A stretch of 33,974 nucleotides of DNA, from contig NZ_LDOT01000037.1 of NCBI RefSeq assembly GCF_001029445.1, forward strand, positions 1 to 33,974, read 5' to 3'. The notes beneath the pieces are model-generated. The model had not been told where the DNA came from, ran no database searches, and worked only from the letters and a program-made list of their open reading frames with translations. Position 1 is the first letter of the stretch. Each line of letters opens with the position of its first letter. This document shows positions 7,603 through 15,916 of this stretch, piece after piece. Source of the stretch: Photobacterium aquae. Its GTDB lineage: Bacteria; Pseudomonadota; Gammaproteobacteria; Enterobacterales; Vibrionaceae. The position numbers and the translations under genes were made by a program.

Positions 7603-8535
7603 TTATTGTTCTGGGTAGACGTAGTCTAGCCAGCCCCACTTGTCCTCGGTGGTGCCGTTGAACAGGCCGAAATAGGCCGACTGGATCGCCTCGGTGATGG
7701 GCCCGCGTTTGCCCTCGCCGATGGTGATGCGGTCGACGCTGCGGACCGGGACGATTTCGGCGGCGGTACCGGTCATGAAGATCTCGTCGGCAAGGTAGAG
7801 CGCCTCGCGGGCGATATTTTCCTCGCGTACCTCATAGCCTAGTTCGGCGGCCAGAGTCATGACGCTATCGCGGGTGATCCCCGGCAGGATGGCGCTGGTG
7901 GTTGGCGGGGTAGACAGGATATTCCCCCTGACCACGAACAGATTCTCCCCGGCCCCCTCCGAGAGGTAGCCGTCGACGCTTAGGGCGATCCCTTCGGCGT
8001 AGCCGTGGCGCCTCGCCTCGCCGCCGACCAGCAGCGATGAGAGGTAGTTGCCGCCGGCCTTTGCCGCGGTCGGGATTGTATTCGGTGCGGCCCGGTGCCA
8101 GCTGGAAATCATGGCATCCACCCCGCTCTCTAGCGCCTCCTCGCCAAGGTATGAGCCCCAAGGGAAAGCGGCAACAATGACTTCCATTTCGGTGCCCTCG
8201 GGCGGGCAGACCCCGAGCCCGACATTGCCGACAAACGCCAGTGGTCGGATATAGGCCGAGCGCAGCTTGTTGGCACGCAGCGTCTCGCGGCAGGTTTCCA
8301 TCAGCTCGTCGCTATTGTAGGGGATTGGGAAGCGGTAGATCTTGGCCGAGTTCAGAAGCCGGTCCATGTGCTCCTTGTGGCGGAATACCGCCGGGCCCTT
8401 GGGGGTGTCGTAGCACCGGATGCCCTCGAACACCGAGGTGCCGTAGTGCATGGCATGGGTCAGGACGTGGACCTTGGCATCACCCCAAGGCATCATTTCA
8501 CCGTTAAACCAAATGTACTCCGCTGTATTGGCCAT
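7603..8535 (-). CDS. ilvE: Branched-chain amino acid aminotransferase
   Basis: Transfers the amino group from glutamate to the keto acids of valine, isoleucine and leucine; class IV fold PLP enzyme. 310 residues against 309 in E. coli. The PLP lysine is Lys159 in PTAAKAGGNYL. Other family marks are YGTSVFEGIRCY near residue 31, GYLSEGAGENLF near 190 and FMTGTAAEIVPVRS near 255. The start follows AAGGAAGGAAC, an excellent ribosome site, and lies 20 bases after the ilvM stop. Confidence 0.98.
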   Translation of the reverse strand: MANTAEYIWFNGEMMPWGDAKVHVLTHAMHYGTSVFEGIRCYDTPKGPAVFRHKEHMDRLLNSAKIYRFPIPYNSDELMETCRETLRANKLRSAYIRPLAFVGNVGLGVCPPEGTEMEVIVAAFPWGSYLGEEALESGVDAMISSWHRAAPNTIPTAAKAGGNYLSSLLVGGEARRHGYAEGIALSVDGYLSEGAGENLFVVRGNILSTPPTTSAILPGITRDSVMTLAAELGYEVREENIAREALYLADEIFMTGTAAEIVPVRSVDRITIGEGKRGPITEAIQSAYFGLFNGTTEDKWGWLDYVYPEQ

Positions 8536-8555
8536 GTTTGTTCCTTCCTTAAAAA

Positions 8556-8804
8556 CTAGTCTTGGTTTGCTACCAGGGTGGTGTCGACGGTACGGATATC
8601 CCAGAGTTTCTCAATCTGGTTGATCAGCGTGGTGATCGGGCGGTCGCTGTCAACGAGGATCTCGATGCTGGCGATCTTGCTTTCGTGGTTCTGGGTGGCA
8701 TTGACTTGTTTGATCACAAAGCCCCGGTGCCGGATCACGCGCAGGATCCGTTCTAGTAATACTGGCTTATCATCCGCTTTGATGTCGAGCAAATATCTGT
8801 CCAT
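8556..8804 (-). CDS. ilvM: Acetolactate synthase II, small regulatory subunit
   Basis: An 82-residue single ACT domain (ERILRVIRHRGF, then IEILVDSDRP) that binds and stabilises the IlvG catalytic subunit; E. coli IlvM has 87 residues. A longer in-frame start at 8858 lies deep inside ilvG and is unlikely. The ATG at 8804 shares one base with the ilvG stop codon (a TAATG junction), a classic translational coupling that makes the two subunits in step. Confidence 0.95.
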   Translation of the reverse strand: MDRYLLDIKADDKPVLLERILRVIRHRGFVIKQVNATQNHESKIASIEILVDSDRPITTLINQIEKLWDIRTVDTTLVANQD

Positions 8805-10450
8805 TAAGAGTTCTCCAGCATATCTTGGTTGGCGGCGCCCGGCGGTACCAGCGGCCACACATTTTCTTCTTCTGAGATCTGTACCTCGAGTAGGTAAGGG
8901 GTGGGGCTGGCCAGCATCTCACGCAGGGCAGGTTCGACTTCCGCCTTGCTGGTGATGGTTCTGCCAGGGATCCCGAAGGCGCTGGCGAGCGTCACGAAAT
9001 CCGGGTTGTCGTCGAGGATGGTCTCGCTGTGGCGGCCGTCGAAGAACAGTGACTGCCACTGGCGCACCATCCCCAGTCGCTGGTTGTTGAGCAGAACCAT
9101 TTTTACCGGGATCTGGCGCCGCTTGAGGGTCCCGAGTTCCTGGATGTTCATCATGAATGAGCCATCGCCGGTGATCAGGATGGCCTCGTCGTCAGGGCGG
9201 GCAACCTTGGCTCCCATCGCGGCGGGCAGGCCGAATCCCATGGTCCCAAGGCCCGCTGAGGTCAGGTAGTTTTGCGGGGCCCGTGGCTGGATATGCTGTG
9301 CCGACCACATCTGGTGTTGGCCGACATCGGTGGCGATCACCGTGCTGTCAGGCATCATGTCCGACAGCTGCTTGAGCAGCAGCGGGGCGTAGATCTGATC
9401 GCCGGGGTGGTCGTAACGCCACTTGCCCTGTTGGCGCAGGTCGTCGCAGTGTGCGAGCCAGGGTGAGATATCCCGGCCCAGCTCGAGTTGTGGCAGCAGG
9501 GCGTTGATATCGCCGCGTAATGGGGCATGGGCGTGGCGTAGTTTGTTGAACTCGGCCGCGTCGATGTCGATGTGGATCACCTTGGCATGGGGAGCGAAAG
9601 TTTCCAATTTGCCGGTTACCCGATCGTCGAACCGGGCTCCCACGGCGATCAGCAAATCGCATTCCTGCACCGCAAGGTTGGCAGCCTTGGTGCCGTGCAT
9701 CCCCAGCATCCCGAGATAGTGGGGATTATGGCGGTCGATAGTACCGAGCCCCTTGAGGGTGCTGACTGACGGCATCGGATTGAGGGCCAGGAAGTGGCGA
9801 ACGGTATCGGTGGCCTTGGCCAGTTGTACCCCGCCTCCGACGTACATGACCGGGCGCAGGCTGGAGGCCATCAATTGCTGGGCTGCGGCAATCTGCTCCG
9901 CGGACGGCTTGGGTACTGGCGGCGGGGTGATCGGGGGCAAGATGCCTTCTGGTGCGGTGGCGATCTGAACGTCCTTGGCGATGTCGACGATGACCGGCCC
10001 GGGCCTGCCCGCCTTGGCGACCTCGAAGGCCTCGGCCAGTGTTGGTGCCAGATCTTCGATGTCGGTAACCAGGTAGCTGTGCTTGGTACAGGCCAGCGAC
10101 ATGCCAATAACATCCATTTCCTGGAAGGCATCGGTCCCGATGTAGTGGCTGGCGACCTGACCGGTGATTGCCACCAGCGGGACGGAGTCGAGGAAGGCGT
10201 CGGCGAGGCCGGTGACCAGGTTGGTTGCACCCGGTCCGGAGGTTGCCATGCAGACGGCGACCTCCTGGGTGGCTCTGGCCATGCCGATGGCTGCCATGGC
10301 TGCCCCTTGTTCGTGGCGGCAGAGGATGTGCTCTACCCCGCCGTCATAGAGGGCATCGTAAATGGGCATGATTGCCCCGCCCGGATACCCGAATACGGTT
10401 GTGATCCCCTGCTGCTGCAGCGCCCTTACGACTAATTCTGCTCCCGTCAT
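8804..10450 (-). CDS. ilvG: Acetolactate synthase II, large catalytic subunit (intact)
   Basis: Condenses two pyruvates to acetolactate, or pyruvate with 2-oxobutanoate, using thiamine diphosphate, Mg and FAD. 548 uninterrupted residues, the full family length; E. coli K-12 carries a frameshift in this gene, this one does not. The catalytic glutamate lies in CRHEQGAAMAA (Glu47). The ThDP/Mg motif is GDGSFMMN with the NN pair in VLLNNQRLG near residue 455, and MATSGPGATNL is present near residue 68. The start follows GGGAGAGCAGCG. It is the first structural gene after the leader peptide and attenuator. Confidence 0.98.
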   Translation of the reverse strand: MTGAELVVRALQQQGITTVFGYPGGAIMPIYDALYDGGVEHILCRHEQGAAMAAIGMARATQEVAVCMATSGPGATNLVTGLADAFLDSVPLVAITGQVASHYIGTDAFQEMDVIGMSLACTKHSYLVTDIEDLAPTLAEAFEVAKAGRPGPVIVDIAKDVQIATAPEGILPPITPPPVPKPSAEQIAAAQQLMASSLRPVMYVGGGVQLAKATDTVRHFLALNPMPSVSTLKGLGTIDRHNPHYLGMLGMHGTKAANLAVQECDLLIAVGARFDDRVTGKLETFAPHAKVIHIDIDAAEFNKLRHAHAPLRGDINALLPQLELGRDISPWLAHCDDLRQQGKWRYDHPGDQIYAPLLLKQLSDMMPDSTVIATDVGQHQMWSAQHIQPRAPQNYLTSAGLGTMGFGLPAAMGAKVARPDDEAILITGDGSFMMNIQELGTLKRRQIPVKMVLLNNQRLGMVRQWQSLFFDGRHSETILDDNPDFVTLASAFGIPGRTITSKAEVEPALREMLASPTPYLLEVQISEEENVWPLVPPGAANQDMLENS

Positions 10451-10528
10451 CGCTGCTCTCCCTTTGATTCCTTGCTTGCGACGTGCTCATGGTTGTTTGT
10501 TATGTCGGCAATATGCGTATTTTCGTCC

Positions 10529-10563
10529 AAAAAAAAGCCCCCTTGCCGATTGGCTTGGGGGCT
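10529..10563 (-). terminator. ilv operon attenuator (intrinsic terminator)
   Basis: Read on the minus strand, AGCCCCC (10563-10557), two unpaired A, GCC, loop AATC, GGC, two unpaired A and GGGGGCT are followed by eight T residues (10536-10529). It lies between the leader peptide and ilvG, exactly where an attenuator belongs. The first arm, GCCCCC at 10562-10557, can instead pair with GGGGGC at 10608-10603 in leader codons 23-25, giving an antiterminator. Confidence 0.92.
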
Positions 10564-10585
10564 GGTCGCGTATGCCGTATTGTTG

Positions 10586-10675
10586 CTAATTTACGCCTGA
10601 ACGCCCCCCTCGCGGTGTAATAAGCACCACGATGACGCTGATAATGAGTTGCAGGGCATTGGCGGAAAATAGCAT
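10586..10675 (-). CDS. ilvL: ilv operon leader peptide
   Basis: A 29-codon frame. Residues 10-19 read LIISVIVVLI, nine of ten being leucine, isoleucine or valine, the signature of an attenuation leader. The frame ends TAG 22 bases before the attenuator stem. If the ribosome stalls at codons 10-19 for lack of charged tRNA, the G-rich codons 23-25 stay free to pair with the first terminator arm and transcription continues into ilvG. If it reaches the stop, that segment is covered and the terminator forms. The ribosome site is weak (GGACAG). The sequence is not identical to the E. coli IlvL I remember, but the design is the same. Confidence 0.9.
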   Translation of the reverse strand: MLFSANALQLIISVIVVLITPRGGRSGVN

Positions 10676-10719
10676 CGACTGTCTGTCCGGTTTTTATGTT
10701 GCGACGTTGTGTTGCCCTA

Positions 10720-10749
10720 GTGTTAACACAGACATTCCTCACATGACAA
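10720..10749 (-). promoter_or_regulatory. Possible ilv operon promoter
   Basis: On the minus strand TTGTCA (10749-10744) and TAACAC (10725-10720) are 18 bases apart, placing transcription start near 10713, some 38 bases before the leader ATG. The -35 is good and the -10 is poor. A strongly AT-rich stretch further upstream (10750-10825) separates it from comM and must also hold the divergent comM promoter. Confidence 0.35.
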
Positions 10750-10861
10750 GCAAAAAATGCAAATTATTTTTCACTTTGTTTGCATAAATAGGCTAATAGT
10801 GAAACTTATTTTATTTTTTTCATTAACTTAGATGTCTGCTTTATCAACAGGATGGGTAAAT

Positions 10862-12391
10862 ATGAACCTTGCCATTATTCACAGCCGTGCCTGCGTCGGG
10901 GTCGAGGCGCCGACGGTGACCGTGGAGGTGCATATCAGCAATGGGATGCCCGCATTGGCGCTTGTCGGCTTGCCGGAGACCAGCGTCAAGGAAGCCAAGG
11001 ATCGCGTCCGCAGCGCGATCGTCAATGCCGGGTTTGAGTTCCCGTCACGAAGGATCACCGTCAACCTTGCCCCTGCCGACTTACCCAAGGAAGGCGGTCG
11101 GTTCGACTTGCCGATCGCCCTTGGAATTCTGGCTGCCTCGGGACAGGTTCCGGCTAACAAGCTACAGGAAATCGAGTTCTTGGGTGAGCTTGCCCTGTCT
11201 GGTGAATTGCGCCCGGTCAAGGGGGCATTGCCTGCGGCCTTGGCCGCCAAGAAAGCCGGACGCTGCCTGATTGTGCCCGATAGCAACGGCGATCAGGTGG
11301 CTTTGGTCGGCAAGGAGTTACATAAATCGGCTCCCTCGCTGGTGGCTGTTTGCGGCTACCTGTGCGGACAGGAGGCATTGGCCTTGGCACAGACCGAGCC
11401 CACCCCAAGGCCGTGTGATAATCGGCCGGAGCGCGATATGCAGGATATCATTGGTCAGCAACAGGGCAAGCGGGCACTGGAAATCGCTGCGGCGGGTGGC
11501 CATAACCTTTTGTTTCTTGGTCCGCCAGGAACCGGCAAGACCATGCTGGCATCGCGGTTGTGTGATTTGTTGCCCGAAATGGCCGTTGAGGAGGCTTTGG
11601 AAACCGCGGCGGTGGCGTCGCTTACCCAGCAGAGCATCCATGCCGGCAACTGGCGGCAGCGGCCGTTTCGTACCCCACACCATTCGAGTTCGATGGCGGC
11701 CTTGGTTGGGGGCGGCTCGATCCCGCGGCCGGGGGAGATTTCCCTTGCTCACAACGGGATCTTGTTCCTCGACGAAATGCCGGAGTTCGAGCGCAAGGTG
11801 CTCGATTCCCTGCGTGAACCGTTGGAGTCCGGGGAGATTGTGATCTCGCGGGCGGCCAGCAAGGCGACCTTCCCTGCCCGGTTCCAGTTAATCGGGGCGC
11901 TCAACCCGAGCCCGACGGGCTACTACGAGGGCAGCCAGGCCAGAACCAACCCGCAGGTGATCCTGCGTTATCTCGGCCGCCTCTCCGGGCCGTTGCTTGA
12001 CCGGTTCGATATGTCGATAGAGATCCCCGCCCTGCCCCGGGGAACCTTGGCCGAAGGCGGTGATCGGGGAGAGCCGAGCAAGGTGATCCGGGAGCGGGTA
12101 CGCGAGGCCCGCGGGGTGATGGAGCAGCGAGCGGGCAAGGTCAACGCCCTGCTATCGACTCGAGAGCTGGATCGCCACTGCGCCTTGGTGCGCGAGGATG
12201 CCGAGTTTTTGGAGAACGCCCTCCACCAGCTGGGGCTGTCGGTGCGGGCTTATCACCGGATCATCAAGGTAGCGCGAACCATTGCCGATCTGGCTGGTTG
12301 CGAGCGTATTGAGCGGGGGCATCTGGCCGAGGCGCTCGGCTACCGGGCAATGGACCGCCTGCTGCGCCAGCTCACGCTCGAAGCGGTGTAG
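10862..12391 (+). CDS. comM: ComM/YifB family AAA+ ATPase (Mg-chelatase-like)
   Basis: 509 residues from the ATG at 10862; an earlier in-frame ATG at 10832 would add ten residues not found in the relatives I remember, whose N terminus aligns with MNLAIIHSRACVG. The N-terminal part is a Lon-protease-like domain (EVHISNGMPALALVGLPET). The AAA+ core shows Walker A GPPGTGKT near residue 220 and Walker B ILFLDEMPEF near residue 300, followed by a C-terminal Mg-chelatase domain. ComM is a hexameric helicase that promotes branch migration during natural transformation. It is divergent from the ilv operon and converges on dsbA. Confidence 0.96.
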   Translation: MNLAIIHSRACVGVEAPTVTVEVHISNGMPALALVGLPETSVKEAKDRVRSAIVNAGFEFPSRRITVNLAPADLPKEGGRFDLPIALGILAASGQVPANKLQEIEFLGELALSGELRPVKGALPAALAAKKAGRCLIVPDSNGDQVALVGKELHKSAPSLVAVCGYLCGQEALALAQTEPTPRPCDNRPERDMQDIIGQQQGKRALEIAAAGGHNLLFLGPPGTGKTMLASRLCDLLPEMAVEEALETAAVASLTQQSIHAGNWRQRPFRTPHHSSSMAALVGGGSIPRPGEISLAHNGILFLDEMPEFERKVLDSLREPLESGEIVISRAASKATFPARFQLIGALNPSPTGYYEGSQARTNPQVILRYLGRLSGPLLDRFDMSIEIPALPRGTLAEGGDRGEPSKVIRERVREARGVMEQRAGKVNALLSTRELDRHCALVREDAEFLENALHQLGLSVRAYHRIIKVARTIADLAGCERIERGHLAEALGYRAMDRLLRQLTLEAV

Positions 12392-12416
12392 TGCGTTTCT
12401 GTAGCGGTAAATAAAA

Positions 12417-12441
12417 CAAAAAAGGCCCATAAGGGCCTTTT
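12417..12441. terminator. Bidirectional terminator between comM and dsbA
   Basis: AAAAGGCCC and GGGCCTTTT pair around ATAA between the convergent comM and dsbA genes. A/T runs on both sides let it serve both transcripts. Confidence 0.85.
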
Positions 12442-12463
12442 CGTTATCGCAGACTGCGTTCGG

Positions 12464-13066
12464 TTACTTGGTCAGCAGGTAGTTGACCAGCTCGAAGTAC
12501 TCGTCGACAGATTTGACCTTGCCGGCTTCGACGAGGTACTTGTTGTTGACGATGATTGCCGGTACCCCGGTCAGGCCGCTGTCCTGGAATGACTTGTTGA
12601 AGCGGTTGACCATGGAGTTGACGGCGAAGCTGTTGAAGGCATTGTCGAAATCTTCTGCCTTCACGCCCTCGTCGATGAAGATCTGGCGGATTTCAGCGTC
12701 GTTGCGCGGTGGCTTGTTCATTGTGTGGATACGGTTGAACAGCACCGGGGTCATTTTGTCCTCGATACCCAGTACCACGGCGGTGGCATAGGCCTTGCTC
12801 ATGGATTTGCCCATTGGGCCACCCATGAAGGAAACGTGGTTTTTCTGCAGCTTGGCGTTGTCAGGCAGGTTTTTCTTGAGCTGTGCGATCACCGGCTGGA
12901 AGCCGTTGCAGTGAGGGCAGAAGTAGGAGAAGTACTCGGTGACGAGCGGGGTGCTGGATTTTTGCATATCCAGAACCTTGTAGTAGTCGCCCTCGGTGAA
13001 CTTGGCCGCGTGGGCGGATAGTGACAATAGCGCAATACCTGCGAACGCGAGGATTTTCTTAAGCAT
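12464..13066 (-). CDS. dsbA: Periplasmic thiol:disulfide oxidoreductase DsbA
   Basis: Introduces disulfide bonds into exported proteins; re-oxidised by membrane DsbB. 200 residues. Residues 1-20 are a signal peptide (MLKKILAFAGIALLSLSAHA, probable cleavage after it). The thioredoxin-fold active site is Cys50-Pro-His-Cys53 (YFCPHCNGF), the usual DsbA dipeptide. The cis-proline loop is TGVPAIIVNN near residue 150, and an all-helical insert lies between. It is the last gene of a minus-strand run behind srkA, the same pair as in E. coli, where dsbA responds partly to Cpx. I could not identify a Cpx box with confidence in the 70-base gap. Confidence 0.97.
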   Translation of the reverse strand: MLKKILAFAGIALLSLSAHAAKFTEGDYYKVLDMQKSSTPLVTEYFSYFCPHCNGFQPVIAQLKKNLPDNAKLQKNHVSFMGGPMGKSMSKAYATAVVLGIEDKMTPVLFNRIHTMNKPPRNDAEIRQIFIDEGVKAEDFDNAFNSFAVNSMVNRFNKSFQDSGLTGVPAIIVNNKYLVEAGKVKSVDEYFELVNYLLTK

Positions 13067-13136
13067 TTTTCGATTTACTCCCTAGTAAAGGTTTGAAATA
13101 ACTCGAGGCTATTTCTCCGTTTTATTATGCCCATTA

Positions 13137-14126
13137 TTACCATTGCGGCATCAGTTGCAATGGGGGCTCGTTGAGTGCAGCAAGCTGTTCCTTGAAGGCA
13201 AGGACCTGTCCTTCCCAGTATTTGGCATCGGCGAACCACGGGAAGGCCTGCGGGAAAGCCGGGTCATCCCAGCGTTTGGCCAGCCAAGCCATGTAGTGCA
13301 CCATTCTAAGACCGCGCAATGGTTCGATCAGTTTCAATTGCTGTTGGTCAAAATCGGCAAATTCGCTGTAGGCCTCGAGCAGGGTGTCTAGCTGGACGAT
13401 TTGCTCGTGGCGCTCACCGCTTAGGAGCATCCATAAATCTTGGATTGCCGGACCATTACGTGCATCGTCGAGATCGACAAATAGCGGTCCGTCACGCCAC
13501 AGGATATTGCCTGGATGGCAGTCGCCGTGGAGGCGGATGGGTTGCCACTGGGTATGCCAATGGCCTTCAATCTCGCGGATCAGGGTATCAAGATCGGCAA
13601 AGAAAGCCGTCTTGAGGTGATCGGGGATAAAGTCTGCGTTTTCGAGCAGCTTGCGAGGCTGGTGAAGGTATTCCTCGACGCCGATGGTCGGGCGCGCGGT
13701 GAATACTTGTTTCTGTCCTGCGCGGTGGACCCGGCCGAGGAAACGTCCGACCCCCTCGAGTTGGTCGAGGTTGTCGACTTCGAACTGGCGGCCGCCGAGG
13801 CTCGGGAACAGGGCAAAGCGGTAGCCTTGATAGTGGTGAAGCGTCTCGCCACCGAGCATGATGGGTGCAGCAACCGGAACCTCCTGCTCGGCCAGTTCAA
13901 GGGTGAACTGATGCTCCTCAGCGATCTGGGCATCGCTCCAGCGCTGCGGGCGGTAGAATTTGGTGACGTAGCGGGCACCGTCTTCGGCCATGAACTGGTA
14001 TACCCGGTTCTCATAGCTGTTGAGTGCGAGTAGGCCTGACTCGGCTCGGATCCCGACGCTGTCGAGGGCATCGAGTAGCAGATCGGGGCTGAGGTCGGCG
14101 AAACTGAATGGGTCTGTCTGTGACAT
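13137..14126 (-). CDS. srkA: Stress response kinase A (SrkA/YihE)
   Basis: A cytoplasmic Ser/Thr protein kinase with the aminoglycoside-phosphotransferase fold, known in E. coli to protect against stress-induced death. 329 residues from the ATG at 14126, matching 328 in E. coli; an earlier ATG at 14156 adds ten residues without homology, while the chosen start follows GGAAG. Visible marks are SYENRVYQF near residue 37, the catalytic loop RLHGDCHPGNILW near 200 and the metal-binding FVDLDDARNGPA just after it. It lies directly upstream of dsbA and is probably cotranscribed with it. Confidence 0.95.
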   Translation of the reverse strand: MSQTDPFSFADLSPDLLLDALDSVGIRAESGLLALNSYENRVYQFMAEDGARYVTKFYRPQRWSDAQIAEEHQFTLELAEQEVPVAAPIMLGGETLHHYQGYRFALFPSLGGRQFEVDNLDQLEGVGRFLGRVHRAGQKQVFTARPTIGVEEYLHQPRKLLENADFIPDHLKTAFFADLDTLIREIEGHWHTQWQPIRLHGDCHPGNILWRDGPLFVDLDDARNGPAIQDLWMLLSGERHEQIVQLDTLLEAYSEFADFDQQQLKLIEPLRGLRMVHYMAWLAKRWDDPAFPQAFPWFADAKYWEGQVLAFKEQLAALNEPPLQLMPQW

Positions 14127-14160
14127 GGGATCTTCCGGAACGGGGTAATGGGGCAATTAT

Positions 14161-14219
14161 ATACCCAAGCTACCGGATTGCAGAGCGCGGGCATGGGCAA
14201 TCCGGTAGTCGGGTTGTAT
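14161..14219. repeat. Long imperfect palindrome between ccoG and srkA
   Basis: CTACCGGATTGC (14170-14181) is exactly repeated inverted at 14197-14208, giving a 12-bp perfect stem around a 15-base loop. Flanking ATACCC (14161-14166) can pair with GGG (14211-14213) and TAT (14217-14219) after small interruptions, so the whole 59-base unit folds back. No T run follows on either strand, so it is not a standard terminator. It looks like the palindromic unit of a dispersed intergenic repeat. Confidence 0.65.
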
Positions 14220-14224
14220 TAGCG

Positions 14225-15646
14225 TTAGAGCTTGCTGATGAAGCGGCTTTCGGTGGTAATGCTGGCACCATCCCGAATGCGGGTCAGGGTGAAGCGGATA
14301 TCGGCAACTGGGGCGTTGAGCAGGTAGGGATCAACCCCGAGGCTGACTGGCAGTGCCAGTATTTCGCCCGGGGCTAAGTTGGCCTTGTCCGGTCCGTACC
14401 ACTCTATTTCCTCTAGTCCTTCGACTGATAGTCGGTAGTGTTCCGGATGCTGGGTCTTGTTGAGGATCTTTAGGGTATAGGTATTTTCGATCAGCCCTTC
14501 ACTGTTGACCTTGAACAGTTGGTTGCGATCGCGCAGTACGTCAAGCCCCATCGGCTGGATTGCGGCCAGCAGGTAGAAGAACAGACCGATCATGATCCCC
14601 ATCACGGCCCCGTACCCGATTAATTTTGGACGTATGATCTGGGTGTGCTTTCCGCCGAGCCTGTGTTCGGTGGTGTAGCTGATCAGGCGTTGGGGGTAGC
14701 CCATTTTGGCCATGGTTTCATCACAGGCGTCAACGCAGGCTCCGCAGTTGATGCATTCATATTGCAGGCCGTCACGGATATCGATACCGGTTGGGCAGAC
14801 TTGGACGCAGATGTTGCAGTCGATGCAGTCGCCGAGCCCGAGTGAGGCCGGATCTTGCTTGCGTGAACGGGGGCCCCTGACCTCGCCGCGGCTGCCGTCA
14901 TAGCCGACGATATAGGTGTCCTTGTCGAACATGGCGGACTGGAAGCGGGCGTAAGGGCACATGTGGATACAGACGATTGACCGCATCCAGCCGGCATTGG
15001 CATAGGTGCAGGCGGCAAAGAACAGCACCCAGAAGGAAGCCCAGAAACTGGCCTGGAGGGTGAGAAGTTCGAGAGCCAGAGCCTTGATGGGGACGAAATA
15101 GCCGACGAAGGTCAGTCCGGTGGCGAGGGCAACGGCTATCCAGGCCAAATGCTTGAGTGCCTTGCGGCCTAGCAGTTTGCCGGTGAGCGGCAGGCTGTCT
15201 TGCTTGCGGCGTTTGTTGGCCGGCCCCTCCAGTTTTTCCTCGAACCAGATATAGATAAACGTCCAGACTGTTTGCGGGCAAAAGTAGCCGCACCAGATCC
15301 GGCCGAGGAAGGTGGTGATGAAGAACAGGGCGAAGGCGGCAATCATGAAAAGGATCGCGAGCAAGGTGAGATCCTGCGGCCAGAGGGTGGTGCCGAAGAA
15401 GTGGAACTGTTGGCTGCCGATATCGAGCAGGATGGCTTGGCGTTCACCGTAGGGGATCCACGGTATGCCGGTGAACAACAGCATCAGCAGCCAGCCCATT
15501 TTGCGCCGTAGGCGTTGGTATGCCCCCTTGGCGGCGCGGACGTAAATCCGGTTGCTGGGATTGAAGCGATCGGTTTTCCCCTTTTGGGTTTTGGGCTTGC
15601 CGGTGGCTGGTGTGACGTCCTTGATATGGATTTTTTCTTGGCTCAT
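14225..15646 (-). CDS. ccoG: Cytochrome c oxidase accessory protein CcoG (FixG/RdxA)
   Basis: A membrane iron-sulfur protein that helps copper handling during assembly of the cbb3-type oxidase. 473 residues from the ATG at 15646, which follows AAGGAAG; the frame opens 75 bases earlier but without homology. The N-terminal half has membrane segments (about 35-55, 85-110, 155-180, 195-215) and the GYFCPQTVW block near residue 122. Near residues 255-300 are two [4Fe-4S] ferredoxin motifs (CIDCNICVQVCP and CINCGACVDACD). A C-terminal Ig-like FixG domain covers the last 120 residues. No other cco gene is in the window, so here it is detached from the oxidase operon. It shares the strand with srkA and dsbA. 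Confidence 0.94.
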   Translation of the reverse strand: MSQEKIHIKDVTPATGKPKTQKGKTDRFNPSNRIYVRAAKGAYQRLRRKMGWLLMLLFTGIPWIPYGERQAILLDIGSQQFHFFGTTLWPQDLTLLAILFMIAAFALFFITTFLGRIWCGYFCPQTVWTFIYIWFEEKLEGPANKRRKQDSLPLTGKLLGRKALKHLAWIAVALATGLTFVGYFVPIKALALELLTLQASFWASFWVLFFAACTYANAGWMRSIVCIHMCPYARFQSAMFDKDTYIVGYDGSRGEVRGPRSRKQDPASLGLGDCIDCNICVQVCPTGIDIRDGLQYECINCGACVDACDETMAKMGYPQRLISYTTEHRLGGKHTQIIRPKLIGYGAVMGIMIGLFFYLLAAIQPMGLDVLRDRNQLFKVNSEGLIENTYTLKILNKTQHPEHYRLSVEGLEEIEWYGPDKANLAPGEILALPVSLGVDPYLLNAPVADIRFTLTRIRDGASITTESRFISKL

Positions 15647-15726
15647 GACATGACTTCCTTGGGGTGAGCCTACCTCGGGAGGGCATAGCTCTGCCGGTAC
15701 TTGGCCGGCGTATGTAATCAAAAGGT

Positions 15727-15762
15727 TTTGTTTTGGTAAACAAATGTAGCGGGGGAATTATA
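15727..15762 (-). promoter_or_regulatory. Possible ccoG promoter with an overlapping palindrome
   Basis: On the minus strand TATAAT (15762-15757) is a perfect -10, though no good -35 sits before it. Just downstream, around the expected start of transcription, TTTGTTT-TGGT-AAACAAA (15727-15744) is a perfect 7-bp inverted repeat, a possible repressor site. It is not a match to the FNR site TTGAT-N4-ATCAA that might be expected for an oxidase accessory gene. Confidence 0.4.
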
Positions 15763-15888
15763 TCCTAGAGACAGCAAAGATGGCGCAAGCAAGGTCATAA
15801 TTTGGGCAATTGTCGCCTTTGGGGATTTTACGGTAATGTCGCGGGGATGGTGTGTGACTCTGTGGGCGAGCTAGGCGGGAAAGGGATA

Positions 15889-15907
15889 CCCAGCCAAGGC
15901 GGCTGGG
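15889..15907 (-). terminator. Hairpin after yihD
   Basis: CCCAGCC and GGCTGGG form a 7-bp GC-rich stem around a five-base loop, starting 10 bases after the yihD stop. On the minus strand it is followed by TATCCCTTT, a weak T-rich tail, so it may be an inefficient terminator. Confidence 0.4.
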
Positions 15908-15916
15908 CTGGTATTG

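Noticed and set aside
9794..10435. 213-codon plus-strand frame opposite ilvG
   Set aside because: Shadow of ilvG codons; no homology signal.
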